From Micromonospora sp. MW-13 (GTDB lineage: Bacteria; Actinomycetota; Actinomycetes; Mycobacteriales; Micromonosporaceae): a stretch of 64,000 nt of DNA. The notes under the pieces are model-generated. The model had not been told where the DNA came from and ran no database searches. It worked only from the letters and a program-made list of their open reading frames with translations. The first letter of the stretch is position 1; each line of letters opens with the position of its first letter. Where the stretch lies: positions 28,696 through 92,695 of the forward strand of contig NZ_QKKX01000047.1 in the NCBI RefSeq assembly GCF_003434305.1. Reading direction: 5' to 3'. Positions 43,230 to 51,070 of the stretch are shown in pieces. The position numbers and the translations under genes are program-made.

Positions 43230-44395
43230 ATTCCGCGCTCGCCGCCGCCGACGCAGTGGTCGCCGTCACCCGGGCCTGGCGCTCCGAACCGGTGCGCGAT
43301 CCGAAGGCGGAGGCGCTGGCCCTCGCCGTGGCGGCCAACCTGCCGGTGCTGCTCTGGGGCGAGCCGGGGATCGGCAAGTCGGCCACCCTGCAACAGCTCG
43401 CCGACGGGCTCGGCACCCCGCTGGAGACGGTGATCGCCAGCGTGCACGAGCCCTCGGACTTCTCCGGGCTGCCGATCGTCGGCGACTCTCCCGCCACCGA
43501 CGGGGTGCCGATGGCGCCGCCGGACTGGGCGGTCCGGCTGGCCCGGGGCGGCACCGGGCTGCTCTTCTTCGACGAGCTCTCCTCCGCGCCGCCGGCCGTG
43601 CAGGCGGCGCTGCTGCGGGTGGTGCTGGAACGCCGGGTCGGCAGCCTGCACCTGCCGGCGGCCGTGCGGATCGTCGCGGCGGCCAACCCGCCGACCAGCG
43701 CCGCCGACGGCTGGCACCTCACGCCGCCGCTGGCCAACCGCTTCGTCCACCTGCACTGGACGCACGAGCCGCGCACCGTGGCGCGGGGCCTGGCCGGCAC
43801 CTGGCCGGCGGTGACCGTGCCGGCGGTCGAGCCGGCCCGGGCCGCCTCGGCGCTGGCCCGGGCGCGCGGCGCCGTCGCCGGTTTCCTCACCGCCCGGCCC
43901 GGGTTGGCCCATCACCTGCCCACCGACCCGGAGGCCCGGGGCGGCGCCTGGCCGTCGCCGCGCACCTGGGAGATGGTGCTGCGGCTGCTCACCTTCCACC
44001 ACTGCTGCGGCACCGGCCGGGAGGCGTTGTCGCTGGCCCTGGTCGGTGCGGTCGGCGACGGCGCCGGCCTGGAGTTCGTCACCTACCTGGACAACCTCGA
44101 CCTGCCGGACCCGGAGCGGGTGCTGGCCGACCCCGCCGCCTTCGCGTTGCCCGAGCGGGGCGACCGGCAGCTCGCCTTCCTCACCGCGGTGATCTCGGCC
44201 GTGCAGGGGCGGGTCGACCAGCGACGCTGGGAGGCCGCCTGGGTGGTGCTGGAGAAGGCGGTGCAGGCCGGCGTGCCGGACGTGGCCGCGCGGGCGGCGA
44301 TGGACCTCGCCGCGCTGCGCCAGCAGTCCTGGCCGGTGCCCACCGCGATCGACGCGTTCGCCGAGGTGCTGCACCTGTCCGGGCGCCTGACCTGA
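43226..44395 (+). CDS. MoxR-type AAA+ ATPase
   Basis: 389 residues. Walker A GEPGIGKS (45-52), Walker B LLFFDELS (112-119), sensor 1 IVAAANPP and the arginine-finger region LANRFVHLHW. PSDFSGLPI is a typical MoxR-family insertion motif. MoxR ATPases act with vWA proteins to remodel or metallate client complexes. Here the vWA partner is the next gene, with a one-base TGATG overlap. The GTG at 43226 overlaps the ankyrin gene stop. Confidence 0.9.
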   Translation: MNSALAAADAVVAVTRAWRSEPVRDPKAEALALAVAANLPVLLWGEPGIGKSATLQQLADGLGTPLETVIASVHEPSDFSGLPIVGDSPATDGVPMAPPDWAVRLARGGTGLLFFDELSSAPPAVQAALLRVVLERRVGSLHLPAAVRIVAAANPPTSAADGWHLTPPLANRFVHLHWTHEPRTVARGLAGTWPAVTVPAVEPARAASALARARGAVAGFLTARPGLAHHLPTDPEARGGAWPSPRTWEMVLRLLTFHHCCGTGREALSLALVGAVGDGAGLEFVTYLDNLDLPDPERVLADPAAFALPERGDRQLAFLTAVISAVQGRVDQRRWEAAWVVLEKAVQAGVPDVAARAAMDLAALRQQSWPVPTAIDAFAEVLHLSGRLT

Positions 44396-45603
44396 TGACC
44401 GGCGCGCTGGACCGGACGAAGCTGCTCGCGGCCCGGTTCCGGGCCGCGCAGGACCGGCCCTACCTGGCCTCGGCGCTGTACAGCATCACCGTCGTCGAGT
44501 CCCGGGGAGTGCCGACGATGGGGGTCGACCGCCGCTGGCGCTGCTACGTCAACCCGGACTTCGTGGCCGGGCTGCCGGTGCCGCAACTCGCCGCGGTGTG
44601 GGTCCACGAGGTCGCCCACCTGCTGCGCGACCACCACAGCCGGGCCGACCGGCTCGCCGCCGACAGGGGCCGCGGCCACCACCGGGTCAACGTGGCCCAG
44701 GACTGCGAGATCAACGACGACCTGCTCGCCGACCGGCTGCCGCTGCCGCCGGGCCGACTGGAGCCGAAGACCTACGGCATGCCGGCCGGGCTGCTCTTCG
44801 AGCGCTACCTGGCCCTGCTACCGCCGGAGGTGGGGGGCGGGCACGACTGCGGCTCGGGCGCGCACGGGGTGGACCGGCCGTGGGAGGTCGGCGACGGCAG
44901 CGGCGAGGGGATCGGTGAGGTGGAGGCGGGGGCGATCCGCCGGGACGTCGCCCAGCGGATCCGTTCCGCGTCCCGGTCCCGGGGCAGCGTGCCGGCGGGC
45001 TGGCGGCGCTGGGCGGAGGCGGTGCTGGAGCCCACCGTCGACTGGCGTCGGGCCCTCACCGGCGCGGTGCGGGAGGCGGCAGCCTGGGCCAGCGGCGCGG
45101 TCGACTACACGTACCAGCGGCCGTCGCGGCGCTCCCAGGCGCTGCGCGGGGTGGTGCTGCCCCGGCTGCGCCAGCCGGTGCCCCGGGTGGCGATCGTGGT
45201 GGACACCTCGGGCTCCATGTCCGACGGCCGGCTCTCGGCGGCGCTGGCCGAGGTGAGCGGGGTGCTGCGGGCGGTCGGCATCGGCGGCAACCGGGTCACC
45301 GTGCTTTCCTGCGACGCCGCCGTCCACGTGGTACGCGCCGTGCACACCATCGGCGAGGTGCGGCTCGCCGGAGGTGGCGGCACCGACATGCGGGTCGGGG
45401 TCGACGAGGCGCTGCGGCACCGGCCGCACATCGTCGTCGTGCTCACCGACGGGTACACGCCATGGCCCGCGGCGCCCCCGGAGTCGGCCCGGCTGATCGC
45501 GGGGCTGATCGGGGCGGACGCGCCGACGCCGCCCGGGTGGATCGCCACGGTGCGGATCGACGACCCGGCGCAGGCCAGTCGGCACGCTCGTGCTGGTACG
45601 TGA
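44395..45603 (+). CDS. vWA domain protein with metallopeptidase-like N-terminus (DUF2201 type)
   Basis: 402 residues. The N-terminal domain carries HEVAH (H71, E72, H75) followed by DCEIND, the pattern of putative zinc peptidases of the DUF2201 family. The C-terminal vWA domain has a full MIDAS, DTSGSMS (D270) with TD in GGGGTDMRVG and LTDGYTPW. A Gly/Asp-rich linker (about 145-180) joins them. Partner of the MoxR ATPase. The peptidase activity is a prediction from motif only. The ATG at 44395 is translationally coupled. Last gene of the operon; a short gap follows before a convergent gene. Confidence 0.87.
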   Translation: MTGALDRTKLLAARFRAAQDRPYLASALYSITVVESRGVPTMGVDRRWRCYVNPDFVAGLPVPQLAAVWVHEVAHLLRDHHSRADRLAADRGRGHHRVNVAQDCEINDDLLADRLPLPPGRLEPKTYGMPAGLLFERYLALLPPEVGGGHDCGSGAHGVDRPWEVGDGSGEGIGEVEAGAIRRDVAQRIRSASRSRGSVPAGWRRWAEAVLEPTVDWRRALTGAVREAAAWASGAVDYTYQRPSRRSQALRGVVLPRLRQPVPRVAIVVDTSGSMSDGRLSAALAEVSGVLRAVGIGGNRVTVLSCDAAVHVVRAVHTIGEVRLAGGGGTDMRVGVDEALRHRPHIVVVLTDGYTPWPAAPPESARLIAGLIGADAPTPPGWIATVRIDDPAQASRHARAGT

Positions 45604-45712
45604 TCGAGGGGTCATCCTCTTCCTGACCGGCGCACGCCGGAAGAGTGATCAGCGCAGCGCAGACGGTGGCGCCGATGTCCGGGATGGAGTCGCCCGGCAG
45701 GTGCCGATGCCG

Positions 45713-46243
45713 TTACGCCGGGTCAGGCCCGGGTGCGCCGGGACGACCTCGACCCTTGCGGACGAGCGACACGATCCCCCTGGCCACGCCGACAAGGATC
45801 ACGGCGCCGGGAAGAATGGCCACCAGGGACAGTAGGAAGTTGCCGAACTGCTGGCTCCCGACGGACTCCGTCGACTCGCCACGGGCAACCCCATCGATCA
45901 CGGTCATACATTGGCTGCTCTCGGGATCGCAGGTGGAGGCATTCAGGTTGAAGGAGATGCCGAACCAGATCAACCCGATACCCACCGCTGCGCCGACCAG
46001 CAGACCCGTGACCGTGGCCGCAGCGACGAAGCCCCTGCTCCGACTCCCCACCCGCGCGATCCAACCGATCGAGACGGAGAGGATCACCATCACCGGCACC
46101 GTCAACAGCGCGAAGATCCAGTTGCCGGTGCCGGCGGAGACACCTACGGTGATCATTCCCACGGGAATGCTGAGCAGCACACCGAGCAGGGCGGAGTCTT
46201 TCCACGACCATGGTTTACGCGGCTTTGCACTGTCCCCGGTCAT
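45713..46243 (-). CDS. Four-helix membrane protein, unknown function
   Basis: 176 residues with four hydrophobic helices (about 16-38, 44-66, 74-96 and 138-160). An extracytoplasmic loop contains two Cys (STCDPESSQCMTV), likely a disulfide. Short charged N- and C-termini (GKGRGRPGAPG-type tail). No family recognised. Convergent with the vWA gene and in line with nrdB, but separated from it by the nrdAB terminator, so it should have its own promoter. Confidence 0.7.
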   Translation of the reverse strand: MTGDSAKPRKPWSWKDSALLGVLLSIPVGMITVGVSAGTGNWIFALLTVPVMVILSVSIGWIARVGSRSRGFVAAATVTGLLVGAAVGIGLIWFGISFNLNASTCDPESSQCMTVIDGVARGESTESVGSQQFGNFLLSLVAILPGAVILVGVARGIVSLVRKGRGRPGAPGPDPA

Positions 46244-46378
46244 GCCTGCACCTTATCGAGCCGTCGGGCGCGAGAGGGCTGCGGTTCCGGTCGCGGCCCA
46301 GGCACGGGTGACTGGGAGCGGCGCCTGTCCTGGCCCGACCGTGCAGGACCAGCACGGTCTCGCCGGGCCCGGCCTCGC

Positions 46379-46411
46379 GCTGTCCTGGGCGACACCGCCG
46401 CCCAGGACAGC
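46379..46411 (-). terminator. Terminator hairpin of nrdAB
   Basis: Perfect 13-bp stem (46379-46391/46399-46411) with a 7-base loop, 17 bases downstream of the nrdB stop. Confidence 0.75.
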
Positions 46412-46427
46412 GACAGCAGTCAGCGGA

Positions 46428-47477
46428 TCAGAACTCGTCGTCGAAGCTGACGCTCCCGGTCACGCCCACCTGGTACGCCGAGACGCGCCGTTCGAAGAAG
46501 TTCGACAGCTCCTGGACGTCCTGCAACTCCATGAACGCGAACGGGTTGCGGCTGCCGTAGAGCGGATCGATGCCGAGTTGGGCGAGCCGGCGGTCGGCGA
46601 CGTGCTGAAGGTACTCGCGCATGTCGCCCAGGGACATCCCGCTGACGCCCTGTTCGAGCAGGTCGGCGGCGAACTGCACCTCGCATTCGACGGCCTCGGC
46701 CAACATGTCCCTGACCTGCTGGACCATGGTGTCGTCGAAGAGGTCGGGTTCTTCGGCGCGGACGGTGTCGACGACGTCGAAGGCGAACGCCATGTGCATC
46801 GACTCGTCGCGGAAGACCCAGTTGGTGCCGGACGCGAGGCCCTGCAACACGCCGCGGGAGCGCAGGAAGTACACGTACGCGAAGGCGCCGTAGAAGAACA
46901 GGCCCTCGATACAGGCGGCGAAGCAGATCAAATTGAGCAGGAACATCCTGCGGTCGTCGCGGGTCTTCAACTCGCGTAGTTCGAAGATCGAGTCGATCCA
47001 CCTGAAGCAGAACTCGGCCTTGCGGGCGATCGACGGGATGTTCTCGACGGCGGCGAAGGCTTCGAAGCGTTCCTGCTCGTCGGGGACGTAGGTGTCGAGC
47101 AGGTTCAGGTAGAACTGGACGTGCACGGCTTCTTCGAACAGTTGCCGGGAGAGGTAGAGCCGGCCCTCGGGGGAGTTGATGTGCTGGTAGAGGTTGAGTA
47201 CCAGGTTGTTGGCGACGATCGTGTCGCCGGTGGCGAAGAACGCGACCAGCCGGGACACCAGGTGCTGCTCGGCCGGGGAGAGCCTGGCCAGGTCGGCGAG
47301 GTCGGCGTGCAGGTCGACCTCCTCGACGGTCCAGGTGTTCCTGATGGCGTCCTTGAACCGGTCGAAGAAGTGCGGGTAGCGCATCGGGCGCAGGGTCAGA
47401 TCCATGCCGGGGTCGAGCAGCAGCTGCCCGGCGGCGTGGGCGTCGTCGGTCGTGCGGGTTGCGGCAATGGTGGTCAC
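46428..47477 (-). CDS. nrdB: Ribonucleotide reductase class Ia, beta subunit
   Basis: 349-residue diiron-tyrosyl radical subunit. Metal ligand motifs include RQLFEEAVHVQFY, FAACIEGLFFYGAF and FRDESMHMAF. The radical Tyr is probably in VQFYLNLLDTYV. The C-terminal tail (GSVSFDDEF) is the peptide that docks NrdA. The GTG at 47477 overlaps the nrdA stop (GTGA). Reduces ribonucleoside diphosphates with NrdA. No third gene (nrdS) follows, in contrast to Streptomyces nrdABS. Confidence 0.95.
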   Translation of the reverse strand: MTTIAATRTTDDAHAAGQLLLDPGMDLTLRPMRYPHFFDRFKDAIRNTWTVEEVDLHADLADLARLSPAEQHLVSRLVAFFATGDTIVANNLVLNLYQHINSPEGRLYLSRQLFEEAVHVQFYLNLLDTYVPDEQERFEAFAAVENIPSIARKAEFCFRWIDSIFELRELKTRDDRRMFLLNLICFAACIEGLFFYGAFAYVYFLRSRGVLQGLASGTNWVFRDESMHMAFAFDVVDTVRAEEPDLFDDTMVQQVRDMLAEAVECEVQFAADLLEQGVSGMSLGDMREYLQHVADRRLAQLGIDPLYGSRNPFAFMELQDVQELSNFFERRVSAYQVGVTGSVSFDDEF

Positions 47478-49882
47478 TGGCAGGCCTCACAGCTCTCGGG
47501 GTTTTCCAGGGAACAGGCCAGGGCCTCCTCGTCCGACACCACCGGCTTGAGGCCGGCGGCCAGCGGCTTCGTGGCGGCGGGGGCGAGGGAGACGGTGGCC
47601 TGCTGGATGCGCGTCGCGGGACGCGAGCGCAGGTAGTACGTGGTCTTGAGCCCGGACTTCCAGGCGTAGAGGTACATCGAGGAGAGCTTGCCGATCGTCG
47701 GTGCGCTCAGGAACAGGTTCAGCGACTGCGACTGGTCGATGTACGGCGCGCGGGCGGCGGCCAGGTCGATCAGCGCGCGCTGCGGCAGCTCCCAGGCGGT
47801 GCGGAACAGCTCCCGGACGTCGGCGGGCAGGTCGGTGATGCCCTGCACGGAGCCCTCGGCGCGTTTGATCTGCTCGCGGATCGGGGCGGTCCAGAGGCCG
47901 CGGGCCTTGAGTTCGCGTACCAGGTAGGTGTTGATCTGCAGGAACTCGCCGGACATGGTCTCGCGCTTGAACAGGTTGGAGACCTGCGGCTCGATGCACT
48001 CGTAGCAGCCCGCGATCGACGCGATCGTCGCGGTTGGCGCGATCGCCACCAGCAACGAGTTCCGCAGACCGTGTGCGGCGATCCGGTCCCGCACGGTGGC
48101 CCACCGGTCGGTCTGGGTGGGTTCGACACCCCACAGGTCGGGGTGCAGCTCCCCGCGGGCCGCGCGGGTCTCGGCGTACGCGGGATGCGCGCCGAATCGC
48201 TCGGCCAGCCCGGTGGAGGTCTCCAGCGCGGTCAGGAAGATCTCCTCCTGTACGCGGGTGGACAGCTCCGTAGCCTCGGCGGAGCCGAACGGGAGCCGCA
48301 GCGCGAAGAAGGCGTCCTGCAGGCCCATCAGCCCAAGCCCGACCGGCCGCCAGCGGGGGTTCGAGGCGGCGGCCTGCCCGCTGGGGTAGTAGTTGATGTC
48401 GATGACCCGGTCCAGGAACACGACCGCGGTACGCACCGTCTCGCGGAGCCTGTCCCAGTCGACGCCGTCCGCGCCCACGTGCGCGCCGAGGTTGATCGAG
48501 CCCAGGTTGCAGACCGCGGTCTCGTCGTCGGAGTTGACCTCAAGGATCTCGGTGCACAGGTTCGACAGGTGGATGGTGTTGCCGGGAGCGCCGGTCTGGT
48601 TCGACAGCCGGTTCGACGGGTCCTTGAACGTCATCCAGCCGTTGCCGGTCTGGGCCAGGGTGCGCATCATCCGCCCGTACAGGTCGCGGGCCTTGACGGT
48701 CTTGACCGCCTTCTTCTCCGCGACCCGGTAGGCGGCCTCGAATTCCTCGCCGAACAGGTCCGGCAGCTCCGGCGCGTCCGACGGGTCGATGAGCGACCAG
48801 TCGGCGTCCGCCTCGACCCGGCGCATGAACTCGTCCGGGATCCAGTTGGCGAGATTGAGGTTGTGGGTGCGGCGCGACTCCTCGCCGGTGTTGTCGCGCA
48901 GTTCGAGGAACTCCTCGATGTCCGGGTGCCACGGCTCCAGGTAGACGCAGGCCGCGCCCTTGCGTCGACCACCCTGGTTGACTGCTGCGACCCCCGCGTC
49001 GAGGGTCTTGAGGAACGGCACGATCCCGTTCGACCGGCCGTTGGTGCCGCGGATCAGGGCACCCCGCCCGCGTACCCGGGACCAGGAGATGCCGATGCCT
49101 CCGGAGAACTTCGACAGCCGAGCCACCTGGTGATAGCGCTCGTAGATCGAGTCCAGCTCGTCGCGCGGCGAGTCCACCAGGAAGCACGACGACATCTGGG
49201 TGTGCCGGGTGCCGGAGTTGAACAGCGTCGGCGAGCTGGGCAGGTAGGCCAGCGAGGACATGAGCCGGTAGAAGCCGATCGCCTCGCCGGGGGTCTCGGA
49301 CAGGCCGCAGGCGACCCGCAGCAGCCAGTACTGCGGCGTCTCCACCACCAGCCGCGACTCCGGATGCCGCAGCAGGTAACGGTCCGCGACGGTCCGTAGG
49401 CCGAAGTACTCGAACCGCAGATCCCCGTTGGGATCGACGGCGTCGTCGAGCTTGCGGGCGTTGCGGGCCACGAACGCTGCGGTGTCGTCGCCGATCAGTC
49501 CCTGGTCCCAGGCGTGTCGAATCGACTGGCTGAAGCTGGCGATGCCCTGCCCCCGGACCTCCTTGTCCACGTACGCGGCCAGCAGCCGCGCCGCGAGCCT
49601 CGAATACTGCGGCTCCTCACCGATCAGTTCGGCGGCGGTCTGGATGGACAGCTTGTCCAGTTCGGCGGTGGTGGCACCGTCGTACAGGCCGCTGATCGTC
49701 CTGGTCGCGACCCGTAGCGGGTCCACCTCGTCGAGGTCGGCCACCCACCGCTCGACCGCCCTCACGATCTTGTTGACATCGACCGGCTCGGTGTCACCGT
49801 TGCGCTTACGGACCCGCATCGCGTGCCGGCGCTGCTCCGGCACCTCCTGATCGGACGCGGCGATCTGCTGCACAGCCGTCAT
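47474..49882 (-). CDS. nrdA: Ribonucleotide reductase class Ia, alpha subunit
   Basis: 802 residues. An N-terminal ATP-cone (VRKRNGDTEPVDVNKIVRAVE, shown in part by VRKRNGDTEPVDVNKI) is followed by the ten-stranded barrel. Active-site NLCTEI and YECIEPQVSNLFKRE, substrate-loop SSCFLVDSPRDEL and the C-terminal shuttle Cys pair CEACQ are present. GAGGAGGGG lies before the ATG at 49882. A cobalamin riboswitch and NrdR boxes are found upstream, so transcription should be repressed when B12 is available and the B12-dependent class II enzyme (not in this window) can work. Confidence 0.96.
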   Translation of the reverse strand: MTAVQQIAASDQEVPEQRRHAMRVRKRNGDTEPVDVNKIVRAVERWVADLDEVDPLRVATRTISGLYDGATTAELDKLSIQTAAELIGEEPQYSRLAARLLAAYVDKEVRGQGIASFSQSIRHAWDQGLIGDDTAAFVARNARKLDDAVDPNGDLRFEYFGLRTVADRYLLRHPESRLVVETPQYWLLRVACGLSETPGEAIGFYRLMSSLAYLPSSPTLFNSGTRHTQMSSCFLVDSPRDELDSIYERYHQVARLSKFSGGIGISWSRVRGRGALIRGTNGRSNGIVPFLKTLDAGVAAVNQGGRRKGAACVYLEPWHPDIEEFLELRDNTGEESRRTHNLNLANWIPDEFMRRVEADADWSLIDPSDAPELPDLFGEEFEAAYRVAEKKAVKTVKARDLYGRMMRTLAQTGNGWMTFKDPSNRLSNQTGAPGNTIHLSNLCTEILEVNSDDETAVCNLGSINLGAHVGADGVDWDRLRETVRTAVVFLDRVIDINYYPSGQAAASNPRWRPVGLGLMGLQDAFFALRLPFGSAEATELSTRVQEEIFLTALETSTGLAERFGAHPAYAETRAARGELHPDLWGVEPTQTDRWATVRDRIAAHGLRNSLLVAIAPTATIASIAGCYECIEPQVSNLFKRETMSGEFLQINTYLVRELKARGLWTAPIREQIKRAEGSVQGITDLPADVRELFRTAWELPQRALIDLAAARAPYIDQSQSLNLFLSAPTIGKLSSMYLYAWKSGLKTTYYLRSRPATRIQQATVSLAPAATKPLAAGLKPVVSDEEALACSLENPESCEACQ

Positions 49883-50032
49883 GTCCCCTCCTCACGCCCT
49901 CTCCGCGAGATCGGCGGGCGCGCAGGAGACGCCACCAGTCCCCCCGCACGGTGGTGACGCCGTGGGGACCGGCTAACGGCGTCGGCCGTCCCGCGCGGCC
50001 TCCGACCACCGCACACCGGACGGTGTGCGGTG
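49883..50032 (-). promoter_or_regulatory. nrdA leader, expression platform
   Basis: Leader between the riboswitch core and nrdA. A perfect 12-bp inverted repeat (50007-50018/50021-50032) directly abuts the riboswitch 3' end and is a good candidate for the switching hairpin. No T tract follows, so control could be Rho-dependent or by a further fold. No ORF supported here. Confidence 0.5.
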
Positions 50033-50215
50033 CGCTGGCAGGTCTTCGGACTCGCGGGCACGACCGGACATCCCGGTCTCCTACTGGCCGTCGCTTCCCA
50101 GCCCCTCTCGGGTCCAGTGCTTCGTGACGGCGGTCGTTCCCACTCACCGCTGCGGGGCAGCCCCGGACTCACACCGGGTTCCCTCTTGCCTCGACCATGG
50201 TGGACCAGTGGTCGA
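50033..50215 (-). ncRNA. Cobalamin (adenosylcobalamin) riboswitch upstream of nrdAB
   Basis: Read on the minus strand, the conserved core is unmistakable: AAGAGGGAACCCGGTGTGAG, then TCCGGGGCTGCCCCGCAGCG with GGTGA, and near the 3' end the B12-box-like GAGTCCGAAGACCTGCC. It lies about 150 bases upstream of the nrdA start, on the coding strand. A B12 riboswitch controlling class Ia nrdABS is established in Streptomyces. Boundaries are approximate. Confidence 0.93.
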
Positions 50216-50229
50216 ACCAGCTACGAGCA

Positions 50230-50277
50230 ACACCATATATGGGCGTCGTGGCAAATGAACAACACTAGATGGTGTGT
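50230..50277 (-). promoter_or_regulatory. nrdA promoter with tandem NrdR boxes
   Basis: Two NrdR-box-like 16-mers: ACACCATATATGGGCG (50230-50245) and ACACTAGATGGTGTGT (50262-50277). They match the ACACwATATATwGTGT pattern at about 11 and 13 of 16 positions, with starts 32 bases (three helical turns) apart. On the minus strand TTGTTC (50262-50257) and TATATG (50239-50234) with 17-base spacing form the core promoter, so bound NrdR would block it. Transcription would begin just upstream of the riboswitch. Confidence 0.7.
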
Positions 50278-50476
50278 CGGGCGTGTCGCACACCTCATGT
50301 CACGCTCCGCACTCCAGGCGCTATCCTCCGTGCCGGCGACGAGAGTCCCGACCCTGCCGCCGGCCACACCGGTTCCTCCGGCACCGTCGCACCGAGCTGC
50401 TGAGCCCGCACCGATCCGCATCCGGGGAGAACCCGGACACGGATCGGCAGCCCGGCCAGCCCACGGCACCTCGGGG

Positions 50477-50911
50477 TCAGGGCGAGGGCGCCGGGCCGAG
50501 GGCGAGCAGCACCGGCCCGGCCGGCCCGTCGACGAGGTCGCCCAGGCTCACCCGGTCGAGGACGGCGAGGAACGCCTCCTGCGCCTGGCGCAGCTCCACC
50601 CGCAGCCGGCAGGCCGCCCGCAGCGGGCAGGCCGGCGCCTCGCAGTCGACCACCTCGCCGTCCCCCTCGAACGCCCGGACCACCTGCCCGACGGTGTACG
50701 CCGTAGCCTCCGCGGCGAACGTCACTCCACCGGAGCGCCCCCGGATGGTCACCAGCACCCCGAGGTGCTGCAACCGCTGCACCACCTTGGCGACGTGGTT
50801 GCGGGGCAGCGCCAACCGCTCGGCCAGCTCGTCCACCGTCGTCCGCCGGCCCGAGGCGGCGGTGAGCATGGCGATCCGCAGCGCCATGTCGGTGGACCGG
50901 TTGAGCTTCAC
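50477..50911 (-). CDS. nsrR: Rrf2-family regulator NsrR (nitric oxide sensing)
   Basis: 144-residue Rrf2 protein: winged helix with STDMALRIAMLTAAS and LPRNHVAKVVQRLQHLGVL, and a wing RGRSGGVTF. Cluster ligands: Cys at 90, 95 and 101 (CEAPACPLRAAC), plus D8, which serves as the fourth ligand in the well-studied Streptomyces NsrR 4Fe-4S cluster. NO destroys the cluster and relieves repression. Divergent from hmp, its classical target. ATG at 50911. Confidence 0.92.
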   Translation of the reverse strand: MKLNRSTDMALRIAMLTAASGRRTTVDELAERLALPRNHVAKVVQRLQHLGVLVTIRGRSGGVTFAAEATAYTVGQVVRAFEGDGEVVDCEAPACPLRAACRLRVELRQAQEAFLAVLDRVSLGDLVDGPAGPVLLALGPAPSP

Positions 50912-51007
50912 GTTCCGACCCTAGCCCGGGTGTACGCCCCGCACTACGGCCGGCGGAGCGCCGGTGTGACCCTCGCGACCCGCGATCCGGGACCTTCGAC
51001 CCTAAAG

Positions 51008-51024
51008 AGGTATCCGCGATACCT
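51008..51024. promoter_or_regulatory. Candidate NsrR operator upstream of hmp
   Basis: Perfect inverted repeat AGGTATC-CGC-GATACCT (51008-51024), flanked by A/T-rich ends (CCTAAAG and GTTTTGG). It lies in the divergent nsrR-hmp gap, 46 bases before the hmp start, and is placed to repress both genes. Confidence 0.55.
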
Positions 51025-51070
51025 GTTTTGGTGGGCGCACCCGAAAGGGGCGACCGAGAAGGAGAACATC

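Noticed and set aside
50030..51070. N-terminal extension of hmp through the nrd leader and nsrR region
   Set aside because: It would cross the riboswitch and nsrR antisense. The GTG at 51071 has a strong ribosome-binding site and matches Hmp numbering exactly.
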